64,000 bases of DNA from Wolfiporia cocos. Its lineage: Eukaryota > Basidiomycota > Agaricomycetes > Polyporales > Phaeolaceae. Positions 20,733-30,628 of the stretch are shown here, one piece after another. The number at the start of each line of letters is the position of its first letter. Positions within the stretch are counted from its first letter, which is position 1. Under the pieces are notes generated by a model that had not been told where the DNA came from, ran no database searches, and saw nothing but the letters and a program-made list of their open reading frames with translations. Location: contig JACCLO010000004.1 in the NCBI GenBank assembly GCA_029448655.1, forward strand, positions 4,898,001 through 4,962,000, in the 5' to 3' direction. A program made the position numbers and the translations under genes.

Positions 20733-22253
20733 ATGGGTGCAGCAGTTTCATTGATTCCCGCTGCAATCAGTCTTGCCGGCATGATCTTTGGCCTCAGGCA
20801 AGGGGCGCGCGAGGACCATGCATCTGGAAACATCGGCGACAATCCAGTGCTGAAGGAATTAGAGGAACGCATTCGCAAGGAGCAGGAGAGCGCTGCACAG
20901 GCTGAGCGGCAGCGACAGGAGGCCGAGGAACGTGCCCGCCAAGCGGAGGAGGAGAGACAGCGTATGGAGAGGGAGCGTCAGGAAGCAGAAGAGCGCCAGA
21001 GGCAGGCGGAGGAGGAAAGGAGACACGCGGAGGAGGAGGCCCGCGCCGCAGCCGAGGAGCGCAGAAGGGCTGAGGAAGCCCAAAGGCAGGCAGAGGAAAA
21101 TGCGAGACGGGCAGAGGAGCAGCGCATGAGAGCGGAGGAAGAACAGCGTGCCGCAGAGGAGCAACGCAGGCGAGCAGAACAGGCAAAAGAGAACGCAGAA
21201 GAAGAGAGAAGAAGGGCAGAGGAGGCAAAGCAGCGTGCTGACGAGGACAAGGCAAGGGCGGAAGAACAACAGCGTCTCGCAGAAGAGCAAAGGAGGCAGG
21301 CAGACGAGCAGAGAAGACTTGCGGAGGAGCATCAGAGAATAGCAGAAGAGGAAAGGAGGAGGGCGGAGGAGGAGAAAGCCAGAGCCGATGAAGACGCGAG
21401 ACGAGCGAGGGAGGAACGAGAGCAGGCACACAGAGAGAAGGAGGAATCGGACAGGAAGGCGGCAGAGGCGGCTGCAGCGAGGGAGGAGGCAGAAGAAAAT
21501 CTTCGGAAGGGAATCAGGCCAATCGTTATCCCCACACCAGAGGAGTATGCGGAGACGAAGAGGCGTCTGCAGTACAAGGAAGGCCTATTCCACTTCGCAG
21601 TCGCAGGCGTCTCAGGGAGTGGTAAGTCTTCCTTGATCAACGCCCTCCGTGGTCTGCGAAACAAGGATCGATCTGCGGCTCCAACCGGTGTCACGGAGAC
21701 GACCAGTGTCATCACTCGCTACCCAGACCCAGATCCAGCGAATCCCTTCGTATGGTACGATGTCCCTGGTGCTGGCACGCTCAAGATTCCCGACTGGATC
21801 TACTTCAACGCACAGGGCCTCTATGTCTTCGACTGCATCATCGTCTTGTTCGACAACCGCTTCACCGAGTCCGACGTCGCGATCTTGCGCAATTGCGAGC
21901 GATTCAATATCCCTGCATATATTGTTCGCTCCAAGTCGAATCAGCACATCCGGAACATCCTCGAAGACATGGGGTACGAGAGTGATGGAGGAGATCGGAC
22001 GTTGAAGCGTACGCTTATTCGGGAGGCTCGCGAGAAGTATGTGACGGAGACGCGGGCGAGTGTGGCGCACAACCTAGAGGAGGCTGGGTTGCCGCAGCAG
22101 AGAGTATATATTGTTGCGAAGGACACGATGGCGAAGATCGTGAGGGAGGAGCCTGCGAAGGATTTCTTGGACGAGCTGGAGCTCCTCAAAGACCTCTTGA
22201 CGGAAGCTCGAGCTCGGCGGTCCAAGAAGTCAAAGGCAAAGCACATGCATTGA
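20733..22253 (+). CDS. IRG-like GTPase E (MGAAVS, hydrophobic patch, coiled coil)
   Basis: Single exon, 506 residues from MGAAVSLIPAAISLAGMIFG; an in-frame upstream ATG exists but the MG start is shared by paralogues. Gly2 and Ser6 fit N-myristoylation, and residues 5-21 are hydrophobic, so lipid plus a short membrane-dipping segment is plausible. NIGDNPVLKELEERIRKEQE opens a Glu/Arg coiled coil to about residue 265. The linker RPIVIPTPEEYAETKRRL precedes P-loop GVSGSGKSS (about 291-299), TGVTETT, DVPGAG (about 342), VRSKSNQHI (about 398) and LPQQRVYIVAKDTMAKIV. The tail is basic (KKSKAKHMH). It is nearly identical in plan and equal in length to F; G-domain DNA is almost the same, so the duplication or a gene conversion is recent. 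Confidence 0.88.
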   Translation: MGAAVSLIPAAISLAGMIFGLRQGAREDHASGNIGDNPVLKELEERIRKEQESAAQAERQRQEAEERARQAEEERQRMERERQEAEERQRQAEEERRHAEEEARAAAEERRRAEEAQRQAEENARRAEEQRMRAEEEQRAAEEQRRRAEQAKENAEEERRRAEEAKQRADEDKARAEEQQRLAEEQRRQADEQRRLAEEHQRIAEEERRRAEEEKARADEDARRAREEREQAHREKEESDRKAAEAAAAREEAEENLRKGIRPIVIPTPEEYAETKRRLQYKEGLFHFAVAGVSGSGKSSLINALRGLRNKDRSAAPTGVTETTSVITRYPDPDPANPFVWYDVPGAGTLKIPDWIYFNAQGLYVFDCIIVLFDNRFTESDVAILRNCERFNIPAYIVRSKSNQHIRNILEDMGYESDGGDRTLKRTLIREAREKYVTETRASVAHNLEEAGLPQQRVYIVAKDTMAKIVREEPAKDFLDELELLKDLLTEARARRSKKSKAKHMH

Positions 22254-23285
22254 GTGCTAAATGCTGTTGGCAGATTCAAGTAGGTCACGATCTTGTCCTG
22301 GTGGGCTGTGTGCTTGCGGGTAATTTCCTTCGCACTCCCGTCCACATAGTCGTGTAGTATGCTCCAACCGTTTCAACATTGGTTGTACTTGGTATGATTA
22401 CAATGGCGGTCACTTTTTGCCTCTATGATCGAACGCCTAGCAACAGGTCATCCGGTTTGAAACTATGGCGTATGCAGCATATCCCCATATTATGTCCAAT
22501 TCAATCATGCTGGCATTCGACACATGATGATCATGTTTGAGGGTATTATGGGCTTCGTGAGCGGGCGCTGTTTCCTCCGATAGACTGGCCTTGATGTGGA
22601 GTCTTGATTGCGCACACTACCAGGAAAACCTAATAGAAATATCAATATACATCACGACGTATGCTGAAAGAGTTGCCAAAATGCTGGAGAATATTCCGGG
22701 GGTCCTGCAGCGAATATCACAATTTGTTGCATAGGCGATACCAGATCATCAGAGGTCGGAATGCGGTGGAGAGACCACAGTCTTAGGTCTCTTGACGTTT
22801 CTGCGCTTTCCTGTGAAGATTTAACTTAAATATAGCTTTACGAACCGGCCCAGTTCTGCATTGGAAAAGGTGAAAGACGTATGATCTCGTACCAAGCAAG
22901 CTTCGGGCAACACGACGGATCCATTCCACCTACAGGAAGGAAGAATTCGAATCAATTACAGGTTCTGGCGCCCTTAGCGCGTGCAGTAGCAACATGCGCA
23001 GGCTCTATCACACACCTGGCATCCAAACTTTATACAAAACCATATATGCATTGGCAGATCTGGGAAGGAACCTTCTGCTGCGTGCAGCGTGTTGCGCTTC
23101 CAAATACAACTAGTCGACGGAGCATGTGCGGTACGATGCAGGCAGGCAGGAAGAGTAGCATCATATACTCTACATATGAATATGAAGGCTTCGTCTGCGG
23201 CCCCACATCGCTTGCTCAAACTCCGTCGCACAAAGGCCAAAGAGAATCGCTTAGCCAATTTCTCTCACCAGTAGCAATCGCAGAC
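22254..23285. other. Gap between E and F: no gene seen
   Basis: About 1 kb holding the 3' flank of E and the promoter of F. An open frame from 22881 runs in phase into F, but the upstream part has no family similarity and is probably leader. Confidence 0.45.
23025..23035 (+). promoter_or_regulatory. Shared TATA-like element of IRG-like gene F
   Basis: AAACTTTATAC, about 255 bp before the ATG of F, the counterpart of the element before E. The flanking sequence is also related. Confidence 0.5.
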
Positions 23286-24806
23286 ATGGGCGGAGCCGTC
23301 TCGTGGATCCCTGCTGCAGTCAGCGTCGCCGGTATGATCCTCGGCCTAAGAAAGGGCGCACGGGAGGACCACGCCTCTGGAAACATAGGGGTCAATCCAG
23401 TCATGCTTGAACTAGAACAACGCATGCGCGAGGAGCAGGGGCGCGCTGCAGAGTCCCAGAGGCAGCAGCGGCTTGCTGAGGAGCGCGAGCGACAGGCGAG
23501 GGAGCAGCAGCAGCGCATGGAGCGAGAGCGCCGGGAGACCGAGGAGCGCCAGCGCTATGCGGAGGAGGAGAGGAGGCGTGTAGATGAGGCGGCCCGCGCC
23601 GCAACGGAGGAGCGCAAGAGGGCTGAGGAAGTCCAGAGGCAAGCAGAGGCGAATGCGAGACGGGCCGAGGAGCAGCGAATCAGGGCGGAGGAGGGACAGC
23701 GTGCCGCAGAGGAGCAACGCAGGCGAGCAGATCAAGCGAGAGAGAACGCAGAGGAAGAGAGAAGAAGGGCAGAGGAGGCAAAGCAGCGTGCTGACGAGGA
23801 AAAGGCGAGGGCAGAAGAACAACAGCGTCTCGCAGAAGAGCAAAGGAGGCAGGCAGACGAGCAGAGAAGACTTGCGGAGGAACAACAGAGAATAGCAGAG
23901 GAGGAAAGGAGGAGGGCGGAGGAGGAGAAAGCCAGAGCCGATGAAGACGCGAGACGAGCGAGGGAGGAACGAGAGCAGGCACACAGAGAGAAGGAGGAAT
24001 CGGACAGGAAGGCGGCAGAGGCGGCTGCAGCGAGGGAGGAGGCAGAAGAAAATCTTCGGAAGGGAATCAGGCCAATCGTCATCCCTTCGCCAGAGGAGTA
24101 CGCGGAGACGAAGAGACGGCTTCAGTACAAGGAAGGCCTATTCCACTTCGCAGTCGCAGGCGTCTCAGGGAGTGGTAAGTCTTCCTTGATCAACGCCCTC
24201 CGTGGTCTACGAAACAAGGATCGATCTGCGGCTCCAACCGGTGTCACGGAGACGACCAGTGTCATCACTCGCTACCCAGACCCAGATCCAGCGAACCCCT
24301 TCGTGTGGTATGATGTCCCTGGTGCTGGTACGCTCAAGATCCCCGACTGGATCTATTTCAATGCGCAAGGCCTGTATGTCTTCGACTGCATCATCGTCTT
24401 GTTCGACAATCGCTTCACCGAGTCCGACGTCGCAATCTTGCGCAATTGCGAGCGATTCAATATCCCTGCATATATTGTCCGCTCCAAGTCGAATCAGCAC
24501 ATCCGGAACATCCTCGCAGACATGGGGTACGAGAGTGATGAAGAAGACCGGACGTTGAAGCGTACGCTTATTCGGGAGGCTCGCGAGAAGTATGTGACGG
24601 AGACGCGGGCGAGTGTGGCGCATAATCTGGAGGAGGCTAGATTGCCGCAGCAGAGAGTATATATTGTTGCGAAGGATACGATGGCGAAGATCGTGAGGGA
24701 GGAGCCTGCGAAGGATTTCTTGGACGAGCTGGAGCTTCTGAGGGACCTCTTGACGGAAGCTCGAGCTCGGCGGTCCAAGCAGTCAGGCGCGAGGCGCGTG
24801 CCCTGA
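23286..24806 (+). CDS. IRG-like GTPase F (MGGAVS, near-copy of E)
   Basis: Single exon, 506 residues from MGGAVSWIPAAVSVAGMILG. Gly2/Ser6 fit N-myristoylation and a hydrophobic patch follows. The next segment is NIGVNPVMLELEQRMREEQG, then the coiled coil. From about residue 165 to the end it is almost identical to E, while the first third of the coiled coil is more diverged. That pattern suggests gene conversion or stronger constraint on the G domain. P-loop GVSGSGKSS (about 291), TGVTETT, DVPGAG, VRSKSNQHI, LPQQRVYIVAKD. The tail differs from E (KQSGARRVP). It is the first gene of the F-G-H block that is repeated as I-J-K. Confidence 0.88.
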   Translation: MGGAVSWIPAAVSVAGMILGLRKGAREDHASGNIGVNPVMLELEQRMREEQGRAAESQRQQRLAEERERQAREQQQRMERERRETEERQRYAEEERRRVDEAARAATEERKRAEEVQRQAEANARRAEEQRIRAEEGQRAAEEQRRRADQARENAEEERRRAEEAKQRADEEKARAEEQQRLAEEQRRQADEQRRLAEEQQRIAEEERRRAEEEKARADEDARRAREEREQAHREKEESDRKAAEAAAAREEAEENLRKGIRPIVIPSPEEYAETKRRLQYKEGLFHFAVAGVSGSGKSSLINALRGLRNKDRSAAPTGVTETTSVITRYPDPDPANPFVWYDVPGAGTLKIPDWIYFNAQGLYVFDCIIVLFDNRFTESDVAILRNCERFNIPAYIVRSKSNQHIRNILADMGYESDEEDRTLKRTLIREAREKYVTETRASVAHNLEEARLPQQRVYIVAKDTMAKIVREEPAKDFLDELELLRDLLTEARARRSKQSGARRVP

Positions 24807-25224
24807 AAACCAAACCAAAGTAGTTACGGAATGTCTTGGATTTCATATCGCACCTTTTTGGCATGCATCCTGTTTTCTGTGCTCATATCTGATTGACATC
24901 TATTCTCCTCGCTGCCGCAGTCCTGCTAATTTTGCGACAGATTTAGATGGTGCCCTAAGATCCGCTGGATGCTGAGAACATTCATCGCGTACTGACGTGA
25001 ACCTTATATACACGAGGCATACCGTAATATGAACGTCGTGCATCCGACACGAAGAAATCGTTGCGTCTGCTCTTTTGCCTAACGAGACATCTTGATGCAA
25101 TTGCGCCCCAACGAAGTAGCCGCAACGAAAGCTCTTGCAAGTATGTGTCTCGTAGAGCAATAGGCGATTAGACTTACTCTTTATAAGCCTAAGCATCCCA
25201 GCGACTGTAGCAATCACGTCAATC
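24807..25224. other. Gap between F and G: promoter of G
   Basis: Contains the TATA-like element of G at 25000. It resembles the 30.3-30.6 kb region before J. No gene seen. Confidence 0.5.
25000..25010 (+). promoter_or_regulatory. Shared TATA-like element of IRG-like gene G
   Basis: AACCTTATATA followed by CACGAGG, about 220 bp before the ATG of G; the same words precede J at 30404. Confidence 0.55.
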
Positions 25225-27097
25225 ATGGGGGGCGTTGCTTCGAAAGTAAGTACTTGCTCAGCTCCACGCGCGATCCCATACTGAGCACGAACAGGTTTCG
25301 GAGATTTGGTCACTTTTCTGGGGGATGCGCAGCGATCACAAAGATGGGAATACTGGCGCCAACCCCACTATGGACGAGCTGGAAAAGCTAATCAAGGAGG
25401 CAGAGGAACGTGCCAAGAGGGAGCAAGAAGAGAGAGTCCAAGCAGAGGAACGTGCCGAGAGGGAACAAGAGGAGAGAGCAGAAGCAGAGCGACGCGCAGA
25501 CGAGGCTAGGAGAGAGCGGGAGCGCCTCGAGGCAGAGAGGTTGAAAACGGAGGAGCTCCTCCGCCTTTCAGAGCAGGAGCTCAAACGCATCGAGGCGGAG
25601 TCGCAGCGTCTGCAGGACGAACGCATCAGAGCTGAGCAAGCTCGGCAAGCCGCGGAGGAAGACAGTAAAAGGTTGGACGAGGATAGAAGACAAGCTGCGG
25701 CAGAGAAGAAGCAAGCAGAAGAGGAGCGCTGGAAGGCGGAAGAAGATAAGGCGGCCGCAGAAATGCTGCGCAAAGCAGCAGCAGAGGAATCCCAGAGGCA
25801 CAGAGAGGCGCAGGCGAGGGCTGAAGAAGAGGCCACAGCGGAGAGAGCACGTGCGGAGCAGATCAGGGAGGAGGCAAAGCAGAAGCTAGAAGAAGTGCGC
25901 AAAGCGAAGGAGGCAGTGGAAAGAGAGCTGCGAGAGGGCATCAGGCCCGTGAACATCCCGACGCGTGACGAGTTCGACGAGACAAGGCGACGACTGCAAT
26001 ACCAGGATGGCTTGTTCCATTTCGCCGTTGCTGGCACCTCTGGCAGCGGCAAGTCGTCGCTCATCAACGCCCTGCGTGGCCTCCGCCCAAAGGGCCCTAA
26101 CGCCGCCGGTGTAGGCGTTATCGAAACTACGCTGCAGGCTGCGCGCTACCCTGATTCCGACCCCGCCAATCCATTCGTATGGTACGACATTCCTGGTTCT
26201 GGAACACTCAAAATCCGTGACTGGCAATACTTCAATGAACAAGGCCTGTATATCTTCGATTGCATTATTGTTCTCTTCGACAATCGCTTCACCGAAACCG
26301 ATATCGCGATCCTTCGGAATTGCGCTCTGTTCAATATCCCTGCGTATATTGTGCGATCCAAGTCGCACATGCATATCGATAACGAGATGGGTGACGCTGG
26401 TGATTCGAGCGACGAAGACGATGCAAAAGTCATTGAGGAACATAGGCGGCGCGCACGCGAAAGCTACGTCAGGAAGACACGAGCTAGTGTTTCGAAGAAC
26501 TTGCAGGATGCCGGCCTTCCTGATCAGAGAGTATACCTCGTTGACGCGAGACAAACGCTGCTCAAAATCACCCGATACCGGAATAAGTTGCTTGCGACTG
26601 CCAACGAGCAGCAGAGCAACAATGTCCCCGATGGATCGATCTCGGATGACGGCCACACCCAGCGACGGACAATGCTAGGAAAGGTGACAGACTTACTCGG
26701 AATCGTGAAATCAGGCGACCTCAGCGAGCTAGACATTCTGGACGAGCTGGATTTGCTACGAGACCTACTATCCGAGGCTCGGACTCGGCGATCCCAGAAG
26801 CGGGAGGAAACGCACGGTCGATTTATGAACAAGGTTTTCAACAGCTCGGGCCGGTTTTTGGCGAAAACCTACCGCGATATCAAGGAATTCGTTCCCCATG
26901 TATCCAAGTCGGACGACGTGAGCAGGATGAAATGTAGGTTATGCTGTTTTGCGTTGGAACGGGGCACGCAGCTGACGCTCACGCCAGCCCCTTTCAATGA
27001 TGTTGAATCTCAGACGCGGCCTCTGTTCGAGCTGAGCTCCTCCGAGGTCCAGGATTTGTCTGAGGAGCATATCTCATACTTGGCCGAAGCTGGTTGA
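25225..27097 (+). CDS. IRG-like GTPase G (micro-exon MGGVASK, C-terminal extension)
   Basis: Proposed exons 25225-25245, 25295-26933 and 26988-27097 join in phase to 589 residues. Exon 1 is only seven codons, MGGVASK, an isolated N-myristoylation signal with a basic residue. Exon 2 opens VSEIWSLFWGMRSDHKDG, then NTGANPTMDELEKLIKEAEE, aligning with the NIGDNPVLKELEERI of E. A Glu/Arg coiled coil runs to about residue 220. Then RPVNIPTRDEFDETRRRL, P-loop GTSGSGKSS (about 253), GVIETT, DIPGSG (Ala replaced by Ser), VRSKSHMHI, and LPDQRVYLVD. It has a longer C-terminal part than E/F, including an insert with the LLGIVKSGDLSELDILDELD segment and an acidic tail. The second intron (54 nt) is inferred from its exact counterpart in J; reading through it would also stay in frame. 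Confidence 0.82.
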
Positions 27098-28012
27098 CGA
27101 TGATGCAGATTGCTGTGATACTCATTTCGTTGAGCAACTAGTAGAGATCACTGCATTTCATGAAAATGTTCCCGTGCGTGGCTCTGATATCTTGTACGAT
27201 CTTCCGTACGCCGCTCTGGTCGAATGTTTATCGATTCAGGGTGCAGTCAACTTGCAGAGCATATCCTTGCTTGTTTACGTTATGGTGTCAGCGCTGTTGT
27301 AGCATCTATGCTTCATTCTGCCGGCGTCATGTATACTGATCCAGTTGTCGGTGAGTTATAACACTAGTACTGGGTTCGACTGTTTGCACAATCTGACGAG
27401 AAATGTAGGTTCTCGATATGCATTCTGGATTCATTATCTTGCGAGTAATGAATTCGCACCACCGCTTCCCCTGTGTCGCGCCACATCACTGTATCCGTCA
27501 GTGCTAAGCTGAAGCGTCCACCAGAGAGCCGAGTACACAGACCTCGACTTCGACTAGATCGCTCTCTGCCAATGAACTTACGGACAATGCGCTGAATGCA
27601 AGGAGGAAGCCAGCTACGTGCGGCGTGCGCTGCCCAGCCTGCCACACGTCCTTCCTCATAGAAAGCAAGAAGGGCTAGCGTGCGATCAAAGTCGCGTGGC
27701 GACGCAGCATATGGCAGAATGCGTGCTGTCACCCTTCGCCTGAACCTTGTATGCGGCGTGCTACGGGACGCACATTGATATCGAATCCGCGGATGCGTAC
27801 AACGTGAGGCGCTTCGAGACCCACATTGGACGTCAGATGGGTGCGCAGGCATTGATAAAGGAGAGCGAGCACGGCACGCCCTCTCGCTACTCGCAATCTC
27901 GGCACCGAGAACGCGAAGCAGGGTAACCCGAGCTGAGGTACGCCACAGCGCCTGCCCACCACCTACCTGACCCCAAAGTACTGTCACCGATACTCGCTAT
28001 CCAGAGCAAGAT
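27098..28012. other. Gap between G and H: upstream region of H
   Basis: The part from about 27640 to 28010 is clearly related to 33850-34268 before K (for example GATAAAGGAGAGCGAGCACG near 27855 and 34110). No supported gene; a minus-strand open frame is noted under rejected items. Confidence 0.5.
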
Positions 28013-29459
28013 ATGGGCAGCAGCGATTCGCGCATTGAGAGCGCACGCGCGGCGTACGCGGAGGCGCAGATCGCGGCCAACAACCAGATCCAGGATTACG
28101 AGCGGCAGCGGTACGAGGAGAAAGCGCGCGCCGCGGAGGCGGAGCACCAGAGGGATCTCGCAGAGCTGCGCGCGCAGCACGCGGAGGCGGAACGTGCGCG
28201 CATGGAGGAGGCGCAGCGGAGGGCGGAGGAGCGCCAGCAGAGGGCGGAGGAGGCGCACCAGCGCATCGTGGAGGAGGCGCGCGCGGCGGAGGAGAGCGTG
28301 AGGGCGGCGGAGGAGCGGAGGAGGCGCACGGAGGCGCTGCAGCGCGAGGCGGAGGAGCAGAGGAGCAGGGCGGAGGAGGACAAGGAGGGCGCGGGGGAGG
28401 AGAGGAGGAGGCGAAGAGGAGGGCGGATGAGGAGAGGGAGAAGGCGGAGGGGTAGCAGCGGCTGGCCGAGGAGCAGAAGAGGCAAGCCGAGGAGCAGAGA
28501 AGAGCCGCTAAAGAGCAGCAGCGCGTGGCTGAGGAGGAGAGGAGGAAGATAGAGCGAGGGCAGAGGAAGATAAAGCGAGGGCTGACGAGGAAGCAAGGAT
28601 CGTCAACGAAGAGAGGAAACGCGCAGAGCAAGAGAAGGAGGAGTCCGATAAAGCAGCGGCGGAAGCGGAAGCGGCGCGCGAAGAGGCGGAGAGGAATCTA
28701 CGAGAAGGAAAACGCCCAGTCGTCATCCCCACGCCAGAGGAGATCGCAGAGGTCAAACAGCGGTTGCAATACACGGAAGGCATGTTCCACTTTTGCGTCG
28801 CAGGCGTCTCGGGGAGTGGAAAATCGTCCTTGATCAACGCTCTTCGGGGTATGCACAACAAGGACAGCGGTGCAGCACCCACCGGAGTGACGGAGACCAC
28901 GAGCGTCGTTACGCGCTATCCCGACCTCGATCCTAGAAACCCGTTCGTGTGGTACGACGTCCTTAGCGCAGGGACACTCGAGACTCCGGACTGGGTGTAC
29001 TTCAACGCGCAAGGGCTGTACATCTTTGACTGCATCATCGTTCTGTTCGACAACCGCTTCACGGAGACGGATATTGCGATCCTGCGCAACTGCGAGCGGT
29101 TCAACATACCTGCATATATCGTCCGGTCCAAGTCGAACCAGCACATCCGGAACATCCTGACAGACATGGGGTACGACAGCGAGGACGACGACCGCGCGAC
29201 GCGCTGCACTCTTATGGAGAGCGCGCGCAAGAAGTACATAGAGGAGACGAGAGCGAGCGTTGCGCGCAACTTGGAGGAAGCGGGGCTGGCGCCGCGCCGA
29301 GTGTATATTGTCTCGAAGGATGCGATGGTCAAAGTCACCAGAGAGGGGAAGGCGAAAGATGCGCTTGACGAGGTAGACTTGATCGAGGACCTCCTGGCCG
29401 AGGCCCTTGAGAGGCGCGACACAGGAAAGTTGAAAGCAGAGGAAACGGACACACTTTGA
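28013..29459 (+). pseudogene. IRG-like GTPase H, inactivated sister of K
   Basis: Starts intact as MGSSDSRIESARAAYAEAQI, very close to K (MGGGSSRVDRARAAAAEAQL). In the coiled coil near 28400 a deletion of about ten bases relative to K shifts the frame into Arg/Gly-rich nonsense ending at 28552. In the continuing family frame there is also a TAG at about 28455 where K has a Gln codon, and a further indel near 28550. The G domain is open again from about 28680 with P-loop GVSGSGKSS, TGVTETT and VRSKSNQHI. G3 is changed from DVPGAG to DVLSAG, so even the domain alone should be defective. It ends KLKAEETDTL. Several independent lesions argue against a sequencing error. Confidence 0.85.
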
Positions 29460-29799
29460 TTGACTGGTGCTTCATTATGTCTTGAGGGTTCGGATATAGC
29501 CTCCTTCGCCCCGGTTCCTTCATCATTCGGGGATGCAGATTCGCGGCCGATGTGTATAACAGTTTCATTAGAGGTGTTTTGCTAACGATTATTCTGATAT
29601 GGCTTTTTCCGAGGCGGTGAAAGAATTATGAGAACAAGGAGTAGTGGAGTGTGCCATCGTACATCTGCAGGTAAAAGGAGATGGTTGATGTTGGAGCATG
29701 CAATCCCGCCGCGCGCCGTTGGGCGCCAGTACGATACCATATATGGAATAGCGCGCTACTGAACGCCGTGTCGGCGACTGGTTTACGCGTTGTTTATTT
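29460..29799. other. 3' flank of H: duplicated sequence
   Basis: The first 120 bp (ACTGGTGCTTCATTATGT onward) match the 3' flank of K at 35740-35870, so the duplication includes the 3' flank. Nothing else seen. Confidence 0.5.
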
Positions 29800-30225
29800 G
29801 GTATATCTACTGGCCTATTCCATTCCGTGCTCGCGGGTATTTCGGGAAGTGGTAAGCCTTCCTTGATCAACGCCCTCCCTTCTCTGCGAAACAAGAATCG
29901 CTCCGCGGCACCATTGCCCACTCCAAGTCGAATTAGCATATCCGGAAGATCCTCATGGACATGGGGTACGACAGTGACGAAGAAGATCGGACGTTTCGGG
30001 AGCGTATGCTATATCGTGGAGACGCGGGCGAGTGTGGCGCACAATCTGGAGGAAGCCGGATTGCCGCAGCATAGAGTATACATTATTGCGAAGGACACGA
30101 TGGCAAAGATTGTGAGAAAGGAGCCTGCGAAAGGTGTTTTGGATGAGCGGGAGCTCCTCAAAGACCTCTTAACAGAAGCTCGCGCTCGGCGGTCCAAGAA
30201 GTCAAAGGCTGAGCACATGCCATCT
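29800..30225 (+). pseudogene. IRG-like GTPase relic I (E/F-type)
   Basis: A fragment clearly derived from an E/F-type gene. It begins inside the G domain with AGISGSGKPSLINALPSLRN, where the P-loop Ser is replaced by Pro. It then jumps from RSAAP to a frame-shifted SKSN-HIRKILMDMGYDS segment, so switch I, G3 and the middle beta strands are deleted and an in-frame stop is present. The C-terminal part HNLEEAGLPQHRVYIIAKD to KKSKAEHMP is recognisable. The coiled coil and N terminus are missing. Its place immediately before J corresponds to the place of F before G. Confidence 0.85.
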
Positions 30226-30403
30226 GACGTTCGGCTACATTTTATCTGTGCCCACATTTTCATTTGTTCTCGCTGCCCCAATGTTGCTACTGATGTGGTT
30301 TAGCAGCAATTCATGACCGATCCGTCGATAGCTCAACGTGACAGGCTTATATAGTGAACGAAAATCCAGCCCTCGGTTGAGAAGGCCATCGCGCGTTGAT
30401 GTG

Positions 30404-30414
30404 AACCTTATACA
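30404..30414 (+). promoter_or_regulatory. Shared TATA-like element of IRG-like gene J
   Basis: AACCTTATACA then CACGAGG, about 220 bp before the ATG of J, matching the element of G. Confidence 0.55.
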
Positions 30415-30628
30415 CACGAGGTGTGAGTGTCAATCATTTGAGACGAAGAGCCATCTGCCCAGTGAGCCATACCTAGTGCAGTTGCCTCCCCCCCTTCCTG
30501 ACGAAGGTGTCCGAGCAGAGGATCCTGCAAGTATCTTGTGCAGCAGAAGACGATATGAACTTACAGCTCCCATAGGTCCACTATCAAAGCAGGTCCATTA
30601 TCAAAGCATCTGAGCGATCTGAAGGATC

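Noticed and set aside
22881..23285. 135-codon in-frame N-terminal extension of IRG-like gene F
   Set aside because: It has no counterpart in the other copies and includes the promoter-like element; the MGGAVS start aligns with nine paralogues.
27364..27987. Minus-strand open frame upstream of H, with a related piece at 33669-34007 upstream of K (shared FYEEGRVA segment)
   Set aside because: The similarity is explained by duplication of the promoter region as DNA; the two frames differ in length and end, and no family is recognisable.
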